In this document: piece after piece, positions 37,340 to 49,500 of the stretch
Layout of the letters: each line of letters starts with the position of its first letter
Numbering within the stretch: the first letter of the stretch is position 1
NCBI GenBank assembly: GCA_025331565.1
Contig: JAFREQ010000015.1
Span: 2,356,001 to 2,420,000, forward strand
Length of the DNA stretch: 64,000 bases
Direction of reading: 5' to 3'
From: Holacanthus passer
Lineage: Eukaryota; Chordata; Actinopteri; Pomacanthidae
The notes under the pieces: model-generated
What the model saw: only the letters and a program-made list of their open reading frames with translations
Told to the model about the DNA's origin: nothing
Database searches by the model: none
Translations under genes and position numbers: made by a program

Positions 37340-39702
37340 CTAGTGTTTCCAGTTCGCCATCCAGAGTCCACCATAAGCCCAGTTGAGTCTCTCTCTCAGT
37401 CGCAGGAGCAGCAGGTCCTGCAGGCAGTCCCAGGTCACCCACAACCTTTCCACCAGACTGTACTGGCAGTAACCCATAGCCAGGCCAAAGCCCACATCTG
37501 TCACATAGTGTCTGGCGAGCAGCAGCCGGGACAGGCTCACCAGGGCGGCCCAGCCCACCACCAGGACCCGCGTGGAGGCCGTGTCCACCAGCTGGGCAAG
37601 GAGGAAGCGGGCGCACATGGCCGCCCGTGTGGCGTGGCCCGAGGGGAAGGAGTAACGTTCCACGAAGAAGGTGGAGAGGAGGTCAGAGCGGTTCTGGGCA
37701 GGCCTGCGACGTCTGACCAGAGTCTTCACAACTCTGACCAGCAGCAGGTCCAACAACAGAGCTGTGAGGAGGAAAGAGACAGATATGACATTAGTGCATT
37801 AGTGACAGTAGTAATTATTCTTGGCTATCACTCTGCAACTCTCCACCTTACTCCATGTTCTTAAATGAGCAGTTAATAACTCTCTTTTACTTTACTTTAT
37901 TTGAGATCCATGAGACCCACTTAATAAATGGTTAATAATTAGGGACTACTGGCTTTATTAATGGTTAATAAATCACATACTAGTGTTTTATAGGTCAGTT
38001 ATAAGACATTAATAAGAACAAGTTTTGTGGAAATCTGATTGGTCGGTGTCTATCCTTCCTATTTGGTAATAATGGAGTTTGAAATGTTGGTAATCCATGA
38101 GTAAATGTTAATGAGTTTCTCACTTCTGAGTTATCCATCAAATGTGCAGTTATAAATGTTGACAAGTCATTAATAAAGTGTTTATACAAAAATCCATCTC
38201 ACTGAAGAGCAAAAGGTCAAATCAAACATTTTGCCAAACCAATAAGGTTTTTTTTCACAACCTGGCAACCCCAAAGTTGTTCTTATAAATGGTTTATAAC
38301 TAACATGCAAAGCATTAGTAAATTATTTGTTAACCATTAGTTACTTATTAGCATTTATAAAGGGTGTCGTATTAGAAAATGTTTAATTAAGGATCTTTAA
38401 GTTATTGTTGAACTTGGACAAAAGTAGCACAACAAATAAAGTTAAAATAGTCTGAAAAGAAATCTTTCCTATGAAATGAAACCCTTGACCTCATTATTTC
38501 CTCACTGGCCTGTAACACATATATATGAAGGGTTAAAGTAGCCCAGTATTTTCTAAACACAGTGGCATCCTATAGGCTATTATGTGCCAGAAATAGCTCT
38601 GGTATTTCACCACAGCACTATACAGCATAAGAGCACGGGACTTGTATGAAAGCTGTCAGTCAACAAATATAATCTACACATGCATATAAAGCCTGAGCCT
38701 TGTCCCGTGCGTGTCTCCCAGCGGCCACAGGTGCCGTCAGCTGAAGGAGAAAACTTTCCATGGCTGCTCGGTCACAAGGACGCACAAACAGCCCGGAGAT
38801 CCATTCATATATTATTTCACACTCGGTGCTCTGATGTATCTCTGGCCTGTTGTCTTGTGCTATTTCATCAGCAGTCAACATTATTCAGCTCACCACAGCC
38901 ACTCACATGCGTGGACCGCCAAAGGCTTCACTGTGGAGTTGGCACAAATGTGCGTAATTACGCACCGGCTTAACCAAAGCTAATGTGGTGATAAATATAA
39001 AAGTGTGTAAACAAGAGACACATAAATGACATCAGATTGATATATGAGGATATGATGTGTGTTTGGTATTCAACATAGGACTGGTGCGTTCAGGAAAAAT
39101 GATTTATTTGAGCACCAAAACTTTCCAAACTGGTGTGCCAAATGCAAGGCGAATTAAAAATGCTTTTAGTCCACATGTGCACATGAATAATATTAATCTT
39201 GACCATTCTTGACTTAAAAAAGCGTTAAATGAATTCATACTTTGATTGCAGGAATCTAATGTGGACACCTATAACCCTACTGGAGTCATTCTGGATAACG
39301 ACAATAGCCACACATTTGCTCACCCAGTGCCAGATTGAGCATGATCTCCTGCTCCTCCACACTCTCCCCCCGGAGCAGGGTGTACATGGTGCCGATGAGC
39401 CAGGGGATGACATGCCCGGAGAGCTCCACCAGCCTCACCAGGGGCCGGATGCTGCCCCACGGAGACTCCTCGCAGGCGCACACCCCGAGCCGCTTGGACA
39501 GCCACAGGTCTATCGCCAACAAGAACCGGAGCGTCACGGTGAACATGGGCTGGCTCAGACTGACGGAGAAGTCCTCATGTGGGGCCCCGGAGGAGAAGTA
39601 GGAGCAGCTGGAGCCCCGGCGGCGGGCATGGCACTCAGAGGATGCCCGGTGTCCACACACAGCCCCGCGGCAGCTGTTGCGTCTGGACGCTGGTGAGGAC
39701 AT
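37340..39702 (-). CDS. plpp6: PLPP6-like polyisoprenoid diphosphate phosphatase (PAP2 family)
   Basis: Integral membrane PAP2-superfamily phosphatase. Mammalian PLPP6 removes phosphate from presqualene and isoprenoid diphosphates in the ER and nuclear envelope. Exons: 39702-39324 and 37761-37340 (801 nt, 266 aa), with one GT-AG intron inside ...NLAL/ALLLDLLL. The three PAP2 catalytic motifs are complete: KTLVRRRRP (139-147), PSGH (166-169) and SRLLLARHYVTD (204-215, with H211 and D215). FLLAIDLWLSKRLGVCA and SGHVIPWLIGT match the PLPP6/PLPP7 subfamily. The intact PSGH and RHYVTD favour PLPP6 over PLPP7, whose motif 2 reads PAGH. The N-terminal ~50 residues are basic, serine-rich and poorly conserved. 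Human PLPP6 is, as I recall, intronless. Divergent with prdx6, 387 bp away. Confidence 0.9.
37905..38410. repeat. Dispersed repeat within the plpp6 intron
   Basis: Repeated use of 'ggttaataa', 'cattaataa', 'ttataaatgg' and 'ttataactaacatgcaaagc' resembles a common fish interspersed repeat rich in TTAATAA and TTATAA. The edges are indistinct. Confidence 0.5.
38950..38965. repeat. Perfect 16-bp palindrome
   Basis: GTGCGTAATTACGCAC is its own reverse complement. A related GTGCGTAAATTACGC then GTGCGTAATTT occurs at 39878-39903 in the plpp6/prdx6 promoter. Confidence 0.9.
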
Positions 39703-40089
39703 TTTGGTTTGACGGTGTCCAGAGTCCGTCCTTCTTTAACGACCACCTGGGGTCAGCAAACACTTGATCCTGCTGCGATCACACGCAAAACATCCTGCAC
39801 ACTGAAGGATGTGTTTATAACTTTTTATTTTATGAACTTTTATTAATAAAACATGTCTTAATCTTTGGTAGGAAACCGTGCGTAAATTACGCGTGCGTAA
39901 TTTGGAGACCTTTCAACACTTGCGCCAGTCAGTCAAAACGCGCCCTGAACGCACCACATCTGGAGTCAGGAGGAGGTCTTTTGTGCAGCTCACAGTGGTG
40001 ATGGTTCATGTAAACAGAGGAGAGTGTTCAAGTGAAGTTTCCGCCTTCGTCTGACTCTGACATCAGAGCCGCTGCTGAACAGACTGAAG
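39703..40089. promoter_or_regulatory. Divergent plpp6/prdx6 intergenic promoter
   Basis: Only 387 bp separate the start codons of minus-strand plpp6 (39702) and plus-strand prdx6 (40090), so both promoters and leaders must share this stretch unless an upstream non-coding exon exists. It contains the near-palindrome GTGCGTAAATTACGC near 39878 and a cluster gactctgacatca (AP-1-like TGACTCT plus TGACATCA) about 30 nt before the prdx6 start. I see no exact TGACnnnGC antioxidant element, the kind that drives mammalian PRDX6. Confidence 0.65.
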
Positions 40090-40232
40090 ATGCCCGGACT
40101 GCTGCTCGGAGATGTGTTCCCCAATTTCGAGGCAGAAACAACCACAGGCAAAATCAAACTGCACGAATTTCTCGGTGACTCGTAAGTAGCCTTATTGAAT
40201 ATGATTATTATTATGGATGATCGAGAATTCAG

Positions 40233-40263
<31 letters not shown>

Positions 40264-42151
40264 GTTGAGTCCAGTTCCTGTTTTATGACTTCTGCTTTAG
40301 ACCTTTGAGTTTGTACATCATTTAACCTTAAAACCTATAATAATGTCACTGTGGCCTGTCAGTGATTATGTCATTAAAAATAATGTTGTGGACAAATTAA
40401 TCTACTCAGGCAGTTATGAGATGTAAAGCTGTTTATGACCACACCATAAAGCTCTTGATCAGATATTGAGATGATCCGAATCAAAAGCATCAGCAGGATG
40501 ATCAGGTCTGAGGTCAAACCAACCACCCTGTTGATGGTGCACAAACACATTGCTAACCTCATGAGGACAAAGCCCCTTGTGTCATCATTTTCGAGTGACG
40601 CAGAGGTCACATCCTGTCAGTTCGACAGATAGTCAGATATTCAGCTTCATCCTATTGCACAACAGTGGTAACCACTAAAGAGTTGCATGTCTAATCAGAG
40701 CAAACTGAGTCAGACTGAAACATCAGATCTCATAACGGAAGCGCTGACCCTGATGTGACACCTGACGCGGCCTCTCTTTGCACTCCAGGTGGGGAATCCT
40801 GTTCTCCCACCCCAGGGACTACACCCCCGTGTGCACCACAGAGCTGGGCCGAGCTGCCAGGCTGAGCAGCGAGTTCAGCAAGCGCCGGGTCAAAATGATC
40901 GCCCTGTCCATAGACTGCCTGGACGATCACCACGGCTGGACCAAGGTCTGATAGCTGCAACATCTGTTCTCTGACACCACATCTGGATCTAGAGATCCCA
41001 AAAAAAGAAACTTGCCCAGTGTTAACATCTTGCCATCCTGTGAACTGAAAATGCTGACTAGGAAAACCGGCACAGAGAATTTACTGAATGTGAAATATCA
41101 TAATCTTCCAGGATTTGACATGAAACCTTATAATTTGTAGTTTATAATTTTGGACAAACCGGCTTTGGCTCTACTGGATTATTTCACAATGGAGAAAGCA
41201 CAGTTTCAGAGGTTGCATCAGTTGCAGTTGCAGTTCAAGAAAAAAGATCACAGCCATGGCTTATTTGGAAAGTTCAAATTAGCATCCTACATATCTCACC
41301 CATTTTAGGAGCCAAATCTCGTTTTTATTCAATCTATATTTTGATTGACATTTTGAAAGTGTTTCCTTTAAATTATCATAAATATCACCTAACAGATGTT
41401 TCTATACGACAGCCAAGCTCCATCAGTGTAGCTTTGGTTTGAATAACTAAGGGCTTGTGTCTCTGTACTAACCAGGACATCCTGGCATACAACTGTGAGG
41501 AGTCTGCTTGCTGCTCGCTGCCCTTTCCCATCATAGCAGACAGTAAACGGGAGCTGGCAGTGGCCCTGGGCATGCTGGACCCCGATGAGAAGGACAAAGA
41601 TGGCATGCCACTCACTGCCCGCTGCGTAAGTCTGTAAAATCAAAAAAATCAGTCTTCTTATTTTAGGGCTAACATTCAAACTCAGTATCATATCTACTCT
41701 CATGGCTACAGAGAGTAACTATGAACACTCTCAGGCTCCATCTCTCTCTGTTTGTGTGTAGGTGTTTATCATCGGCCCTGACAAAAGGTTGAAACTGTCA
41801 TTCCTCTACCCGGCCACCACCGGACGCAACTTTGATGAGATTTTGCGGGTGGTGGACTCACTCCAGATCACAGCGGGGAAACGAGTGGCAACACCTGCCG
41901 ACTGGAAGGTACATCACGACTTTGATGGCGACCTCAGTCGGCACCAACCACTCTGCTGCTGACAACAGAGACAGTAGAAGCCAAGTAGAATAAACTTGTT
42001 TCTTTTCCTCATCTCCCTCCAGCCAGGAGACTGCGTGATGGTCCCTCCCAGCATGTCTGAGGAGGAGGCTGCCTCTTCGTTCCCAGATGGCATCTACACC
42101 AAAGACCTGCCATCAGGAAAGAAGTACCTGCGCTACACACCGCAGCCATAA
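40090..42151 (+). CDS. prdx6: Peroxiredoxin-6 (1-Cys peroxidase / phospholipase A2)
   Basis: Cytosolic and lysosomal 1-Cys peroxiredoxin that reduces H2O2 and phospholipid hydroperoxides; the family also has acidic phospholipase A2 activity. Exons: 40090-40181, 40789-40945, 41476-41625, 41762-41908, 42023-42151 (675 nt, 224 aa, the same length as human). The peroxidatic cysteine is C46 in TPVCTTE. The lipase motif GDSWG (29-33) has S31, and H25 matches the human phospholipase histidine. The PATTGRNFDEILRVVDSLQ block and the C-terminal SGKKYLRYTPQP are hallmark PRDX6 sequence. It carries seven cysteines (46, 74, 90, 94, 95, 133, 186), many more than the two I recall in human. The segment CEESACCSLPFP has one extra residue, which offsets one missing near the N-terminus. 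Confidence 0.97.
40236..40263. repeat. GA microsatellite in prdx6 intron 1
   Basis: (AG)14, about 55 nt after the exon 1 donor. Confidence 0.95.
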
Positions 42152-42407
42152 GCATGGGCAAAAAAAACAGCACTGACATTCAACGCTCACTGACTCCATG
42201 TCACACAGACATACAGCATCTGTCCAACAGATATCAATCCTGGACCCTAAGGACCTTGACTACTGCTCATTTTTGTGCCTACAATGTACAGCATCAATAT
42301 CAGCTGTGAATCAGACCCTCACAAAACTTAAGGAATGAAAACCAATGCCTTAAATAATATGTAGCACTTTTTAGTCTTTTTAATTTTCAAGTATCTACAG
42401 CTCCAAT

Positions 42408-42413
42408 AATAAA
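42408..42413 (+). terminator. prdx6: Polyadenylation signal of prdx6
   Basis: AATAAA 257 nt after the stop codon, followed by ttgttgattttttttttt. Confidence 0.7.
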
Positions 42414-42419
42414 ACCTGC

Positions 42420-43580
42420 ATTGTTGATTTTTTTTTTTTTTTGGAAAAGCAGGGGTTGATATGAGAACACGTTTTTCTCATATTAAATGATATATTAAAA
42501 AGTTTAAATATAAGTTTCTGTTTTGTAACAGTGATATTTTCTAGCTGTGTATCATTTACCCATGCACTTTTTTTTTTTTTTTTGGACCACTGCAAGAGGG
42601 CGTGATTTATGTTAAACACTTAAACAACTTAAACATAGGGTGACCTAGCGAGAAAGTCTGGGGGATTTACTGTGTCTGTACTCAGTTGAGAGGAAGAATT
42701 TCCCCTGAAATTGTTATTCAAACCAAAGCAGTTGCTTTTTTTTTCTCCCATAATTTCTTTAGACTAAAGAATGATGTTTAGCAAACAATGAACTGTAGCA
42801 TTGAAATAGCTCTGTCGTGACTTCTGGAAACCGCCGTTCGTTCTGTTTTGAAGGCGGCTGTTAACTCAGCTGTGTAGGATTTGCCGTTCCCCCCTCACCG
42901 GGTCGACAGCATCAGTGAGGAGCTTATCAACTATGATCCTGGGAACTGCTGGCAACAGGCTCCTGTCTGTGACCAGCACACAGGAGAATTTAAGGACAGC
43001 AGAGGCGTCACAAACAGGAAATGGAAGAAGATAACACACAGTGAAGAGAATGAAGGAGAAGGTGCTTGAAAATCAATGTCACTATTGAGTTGAAGCATAG
43101 TAAATTAAATATCAAGACAGATTAGGTTGACGTGACGGTGAAAGGCATGAGCACCGTTCTATCATTTTAATTAGGAACACATTTGAAGGTGACAGTAGTT
43201 GATGGTATCTCACTGTGGATGGAGCTGAGGGGACTCTAGCAAGTCAATCACTGTAAAAGCTGTTGCCTGCATCCTTATTTTGGGTGGAGCTGCAGCAGTG
43301 GCTCCAACAGCTTGTCACCATCGAGCTCTTCTCTACTGTTATCTGTCAGGTGGTTTGAAATCCTGCAAGCAGCAGTCATACATTAAGAACCAACTAAACC
43401 CCCTGACATATTCAACCCTCAGTGAGCAGTTTTCCTTCAGGGTAACATTTGAAAAAAGTGGACCATTAATAATATAGGGAAAAGCAGCGAGGTTAAGATT
43501 TCTGTTCTTGTTTCCAGTGTGTGGATTCGCCATCACTATTACGTCACAGAGAGTCACTTCCAGCACAGCAGCCTCCCACT
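42420..43580. other. Interval between the prdx6 and fggy 3' ends
   Basis: Contains two poly-T runs (about 42428-42442 and 42568-42583). A 62-codon open frame from 42881 has no recognised motif. The right part is presumably fggy 3' UTR, but no convincing AATAAA on the minus strand was found near the stop. Confidence 0.5.
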
Positions 43581-43587
43581 GGCACTG

Positions 43588-46500
43588 TCATCTCTGGTTC
43601 ATGAGGGCCTGGTACTCCCTCTGGTGGGCGAACAGTCGCAGGAACACCTTGTACTTTCTCTCGTAGAAGCTGGAAAAAGCAGGAAATGCAGAAAATTATT
43701 ACACAGATTTGATGCATAGTACTGTACATCTCAGTTTTACTGTAATACAACATGCAGACTTAAGTACTCTAATAATGGTTTCAGTTTAAATTAATGGAAT
43801 AAATCAATGGAAAATGTTAATCAATCTTTATCTATATGGGCTATTTTGCACATTTAAAAGCAGCACAATTTGCTTCACATTAGAAATAGAAATAAAAACA
43901 TTTTTAAATTGCATGTATGTATAAGACATTATATGATTAGACAGAATAAAAGGCAAAGAAATTCATTTTTAAAAATGGCTCCTATGGAAAGGCAAGGAGT
44001 TGAAAAAGTCAACCTTTTCTTTCATGAATACTGTTGCTGTGTCACAGTCTTATTGGATTGAGCACCATATATATTTGATCCATTTATGTTACTATCCTAC
44101 AGGACCATTAAAGCCACCGTGACTTTCACCAAATGTAAAGCTCTTTCTCTCACCTCTGGAGTTCATGGTCAGGCTGAACAACTCTCCCCACTTTAGCCAT
44201 TTTTTCCATCGCCTCCTAAAACATAAAATCGCAAAAGACAAATATCACTCAATAAATCATGTTCTGCACATGCAGTTTCAGGCCGGCCGTGACCCAGTTC
44301 TGGTATTAACACGAGCCAACTGCAGCGGTTTCGGTGTGGCTGAGTTTATGACTAATGCAGCGCAGGGCCTCTCTGCTGTCTAAACCTACAAAATCCAGCC
44401 AGTTGAATGTGTGCAGCTCAGAGGATCAGACACAACAACTGCCTGCTGTAGTTATGGCTGAAAATGGGTTGACAGGTGCGGCCTAGTCCAAACAATAACG
44501 TCTTATTTTTAGTATATCTGGCTTAAAGGCTTGCCATTCTCTGGTGCTTCCAGCTCTGGGACTGAGACACCAAGGGGTGAGAGCTTGACCTAGCAAAAGA
44601 TTAATCATCGCTCTATATCTTAAATGCATTGTGCACAAATCTACTCTGTGACTGAAGCAAGCAGAGCCATGCACTTTATGCTTTATGTGTTTTGGTTCCA
44701 CCCAGCAGATGGAGGTATCGAGTCAGTGATTCTGAGATCTCTGTGTGTGTGCGCGCATGGCTTGGCAAATAAAGTTTTTGAGGTCACTTTTATTGGACTA
44801 CAAAACAAGAAGATTGGATTGCAAACTGCTAAATATATTGCAAAATAAACATGTTTTTAAAAAGGGGCAAACCACTGATTTTACCCACAAGGTTCAGTTT
44901 ACTCTTCACGAGCAGCGCTATGCAGCCTGTGGAAACAATTGTACAATGTCTTCTGTGGCTCTGGAGGGAGATTTCTTGAGGTAAAAAAAAAAAGTTATTT
45001 TGAATTTGGCTTGAAACTTGAGACAGTAAGCCTGCTTTACAAACTGGAGGTGTGTGGTTTGAAAGAAGTGGGTATTTATAAGGCAGGGGCAGTCTAATTA
45101 AAGATGCTATCCAGTTAGGAAATATAGGATCTAGTGAATTTGAAGCTTGACCCACACTGAAGACTGAAATATAATATAATAATGTTGACCTTTATTTTTT
45201 GTCTCTCACAATTCCCTCAACTTTATGGAAGTAAACACTAAATTACTGAAGAACCGCTTAGTTAATTTAATTTTAATTTAAAAAAATCCAACTATCTTTG
45301 CTTCAATATCAGCACTGATTTAACTCCTATTCATTACATTGAAACATTATCATAATTAAAAAGATTGTATTAGCGGTTGATATTGTTTTTTTGTTAAACT
45401 GTTTCAGGCACACAGGCTCCTCGCATATTTTCTGTGGAACTACAAAATCCTTCAAATGACACACACAAATATTTCATGCTTTTGGGAAGCAAGTTGTTTA
45501 ACGCAACATGCACAGAGCATTACAAGTACAAAACAACACAGCATGAGGAAACTGGTTTGTACTATTTTTCCACTTGCATAAACTGGCAAATGCAAATTCT
45601 CACTGCGTGACTATTCATGAAGTCTCAGTTTATTGCCAGTGGCACACTGCTATGTGTACTGTACACCAGACTTCCAAATGTGTTCCAAGTGAGTCATTAC
45701 AGAGTACACAAAGAGACAATTTTGACTAATTACATATTTTTGAAGATCTGTGTGATTTTATGTGATGTTATTGCGGAAAAAATTCAAACAAACAAATAAA
45801 AAATGCTGTAGTCCAAATTTCCCAGGCATTTCACAATGTTGAATCACCAGCAGTGGCCCATGCTGGACAACATTTGAATATTTGAAAACTCATTAAGAAC
45901 ATATCTTTGAAAACACGATACAACAATAACCCTAATCATCAGAGCAATCTTTAACCCAAAAAACATTGTATAAAGTCTTTTCTGCCTACACCTGCCAAAT
46001 TTATGACCATACTTTACATGTTGTATGTGTCTGTGTGTCACTGCACCTGTATACTGCTGTAGTCCTGCGATGCACATGCACCCAGGACTGACGCTCCTAT
46101 TAACACAGCCTCCATCTGGTCAGGCAACACCACAGGCAGTCCTGAAAAGGATAATATTGAGAAAGGTTGGCCTCCATGGGATGCTGTTTAACAAAGGTTT
46201 TCATAATAATGGGCAAGCTTAGTTTGAAATTGTGTTATCAGTATTTAATATTGTTTTTTTAATTGATTGTACTTGGATGAATGTCTATCTTTTATACCTG
46301 TAGCATTAGCGTGAATCTGCACAAACAGGGAATTTTTGCTCAAGCCACCACACAGGAAGAGGGTTCTGATGTCATGTCCTGCTTCTTTCATGGCCTCTAG
46401 AATATGAAGTGTACCGAGCTGAAACCAGAGAAAAAGACACAAAGGGGAATCAGGTTACAGGTAAACAAAGCCAACCTTCCTTCGTACTTTAAGGTACTAG

Positions 46501-49500
46501 GATGTCAGACTGAGGCTCAGAGGAAGTCATTTGAAACTTTGAATCAAATAAAACACAGCAGACTCACAGCGAGGGCTTGTACAGTGGCCAAATAGAGCAG
46601 GGCCAAGTCATCCACAGTTTGGGAGAGTGATAGTCCAATCACCTGGAAAACAGAAATGAATCCTTCATGCACAAATGTCTCTATAGTAATAATAGTAAGA
46701 GTCTCATAGTAAGACTCACCAGAAGGGTGCATTCACCAACAAAAGTGTTGATGAAAGAATTTGCTCTCTAATTACCAAGTAAAATAAAGTTATAAAAATG
46801 TGTTTTTAGGGGAGGAGATCAATAATATATTATTTCATAAGGCACATGAAGCCTTGACTCACCATGCCCTTCAAGGTGGGGTCAGCCAGGGGCGACCTGT
46901 TCCCATGGAAGTCCGGCCACACATGTAGACCGGAGGCCAACAGGTCAACAGCAGAATGGGGGTTAGCCATTAAACTCAGATGGCTGTTCAGGTAGCTGTA
47001 GATGTTCTCACCAGTGAAGGGCAATCTGGGAAAAATGACAGTAAGTAAATAAAGAACACAGTCTAGTGAAATAACGTTAAAGATTTTGTTGTATAGACAC
47101 TAACAAGTTCAGAAAATGCTAAAGGCCTTTTTCTCAGGAGACATTTTGACATGTCATAGCAGGAAAAGCACAGGTGTTACTAATAACATGTTCCAGTAAG
47201 CCATGGTCAATATACCAGGGCATTTTGGTTTAAATCTAAGTGAATGTTAAGAAAAACAAACAATTAAATAATAATTAATGTGTAACTTCCACCGAACAGT
47301 AGAGTTGTACAGAATACACAACCTGACTAAGCATCTAATCTTCCTAAAGCTTGCTGAGCATCATTACTGTAAATATGTCAGCTGAACAGGGACGACAGCT
47401 GTGCTGAAACATTGCTGAGAAGTGTAGCAGTAAATGCATCAGCTGACCTCTGACGCGTCTGTTCCTGGATCAGGGTGTAGGTGGCGTGGCCCTTCACCAT
47501 GTGGTCGATCTGACAGAGGACAGAGAGCGACATGGTTTAACAGAGAGGATTACAGATGACACAGCTGATGACACAAGACTTACAAAGCCGCAACTGCTGA
47601 TTATATTTATAATTTATCAATTATGTTCGATTATTGGTCAAACATTTAACTTATACTATAATATCCTTTTAAACTCCAGTAACTTTACAAGGGAATTTGT
47701 CAGATATTTTTGACATTTTATAACTCAGTTTTCAAGGATGCGAAACAGAGAAAAAGCATCAAATCACCTCAACATCACATTTGACAAATCAGAAATGAGA
47801 AAATATTTGGCATTTTTACGATGTAAGTGACGATTAATTGACTGTTATTGTTGACAAACTTTGTCAATCATTTATTTCTCTACTACTGAAAAACTGAAAA
47901 AACTGATGAAATGACTGTGTTACTGTGGCCTCTTTTACATTTCTCGTTATTCATCTGCCTTGTATCTGTGACTCAGGTGAATTAAATTAACATCAGATGA
48001 TAAAAGAGAGTATACTGAAATAATGCGGATTTCTTTTAACTCAACAAACCAAAGCCTTCATGTTTTACAGTCACTTTTATAATCACATAAAACATCTTGC
48101 CTTGATTGTTGCCAGTCTAAGAAATTACTGGAGAGGAGACAGATTGTTTATGTGATCAGATGTGTTGATCACAACCGGGTGTTGTTTGGGTACATTTACT
48201 CGTGGATTGTGAAGATTTTATCTCTGCTTGCAAACCGTCTTCTGTTACTGCTCAGCATAAAGCAGGTAAGTAAAATCCTTTTTAGAGCTTTACAGTGGAC
48301 TCACCAGCCTTCCTGTCGCACTCTGTCCTCCCTCGTTGAGCCACATGCCAGGCACCATGGCAGACAGGCAGGGCCCCCACACTCCGGGGACAAACAGAGG
48401 CTGCTCGCTGATCTGATGCACATGAGGATGACCAATCAAATTAGTTAGCATTGTATACCACTCTGATAGAGATAAGTATTGCTCCAGTAAAAAGCTAAGC
48501 TGTTTTAAATGGCAATGTAATGTAAACCACTACAGTTTCAATTTCAGAATGACAAAAGAAGATGTGCCAACAAGAAAGGAAAGACGATTTATGAGACTAC
48601 TTTTAATAGATTGCATATCTGTGTATTAGTATTAGCTACATTTTGAATCACCTCTGAGTTGTCTCAGTTAACACACCAGGGGCAGCGAGTATGTGATTCA
48701 CTGTAGGAGGTGTTGTATTAGTCATGCAGTGACATTCTCAGAAACGTGTGCAAGAGTCAGAAAGGTCATCTTGGAGTTCATATTATATCCAGGTTTTTAA
48801 TACCACATAAGTGTTTGCTAAAGATAAGTTATACAAAATGTCACGCACTCACCGCCATGTGACAGGTGGACGTCCCACAGATCATGGCCATGCGTGAGGT
48901 GATTGGCTGGTCCTCACAGGGCAAGTGAAAGCCTTTTACATCTGCACCTATCACACCTGGAAAAGAGCAAAATTACAGATTTTTAATCGACATCAGAATT
49001 TCAGGGGGGAAAAAGTTACGTAATACAAAGTTTGCAAAAAATCCTGTTAGAGCCCCATCAGGGATTAATCACAATGATTTGCAGATCAAAAGCTTTAAAT
49101 CCTTTTGATGTGGTTCTCTAACCTTCACATGAGTTTCAGCAGTGACACTAACTACTGGAATAATGTTTGTCAAGCTGGTTTGAGTTTAAGGTGGAAGGTT
49201 CATCTATGCACAAGGGGCAGGGGGTGTACATCACTGTGACATGCGCGACAACTAAAAGTGCAGAGCGTTTTAACCTCTGACTGATGCAACAATGTGTGAT
49301 AGGCAGAGGTCACAGCCAGGGGTCAGAGGGCAGAGGTCGTAAGCAGTTTATCTCCAAGAACAAAACCAGATGGTTAGGATTTCTGAACCAGAGGAAAGAC
49401 CTCCAGCAGCTCTGCTCTAAAGCTAACAAAGGGCTCACAGATACAGTATCCAGCAGTGTTAATAAATAACTTTTCAGACATCTGTGTGCTGCATGTTATT

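Noticed and set aside
38660..38983. Open frames in the plpp6 intron
   Set aside because: No motif, not flanked by splice sites in a fitting phase, and the plpp6 frame closes exactly without them.
42881..43069. 62-codon frame between prdx6 and fggy
   Set aside because: No recognisable domain, poor start context and no upstream promoter signal; left as non-coding.
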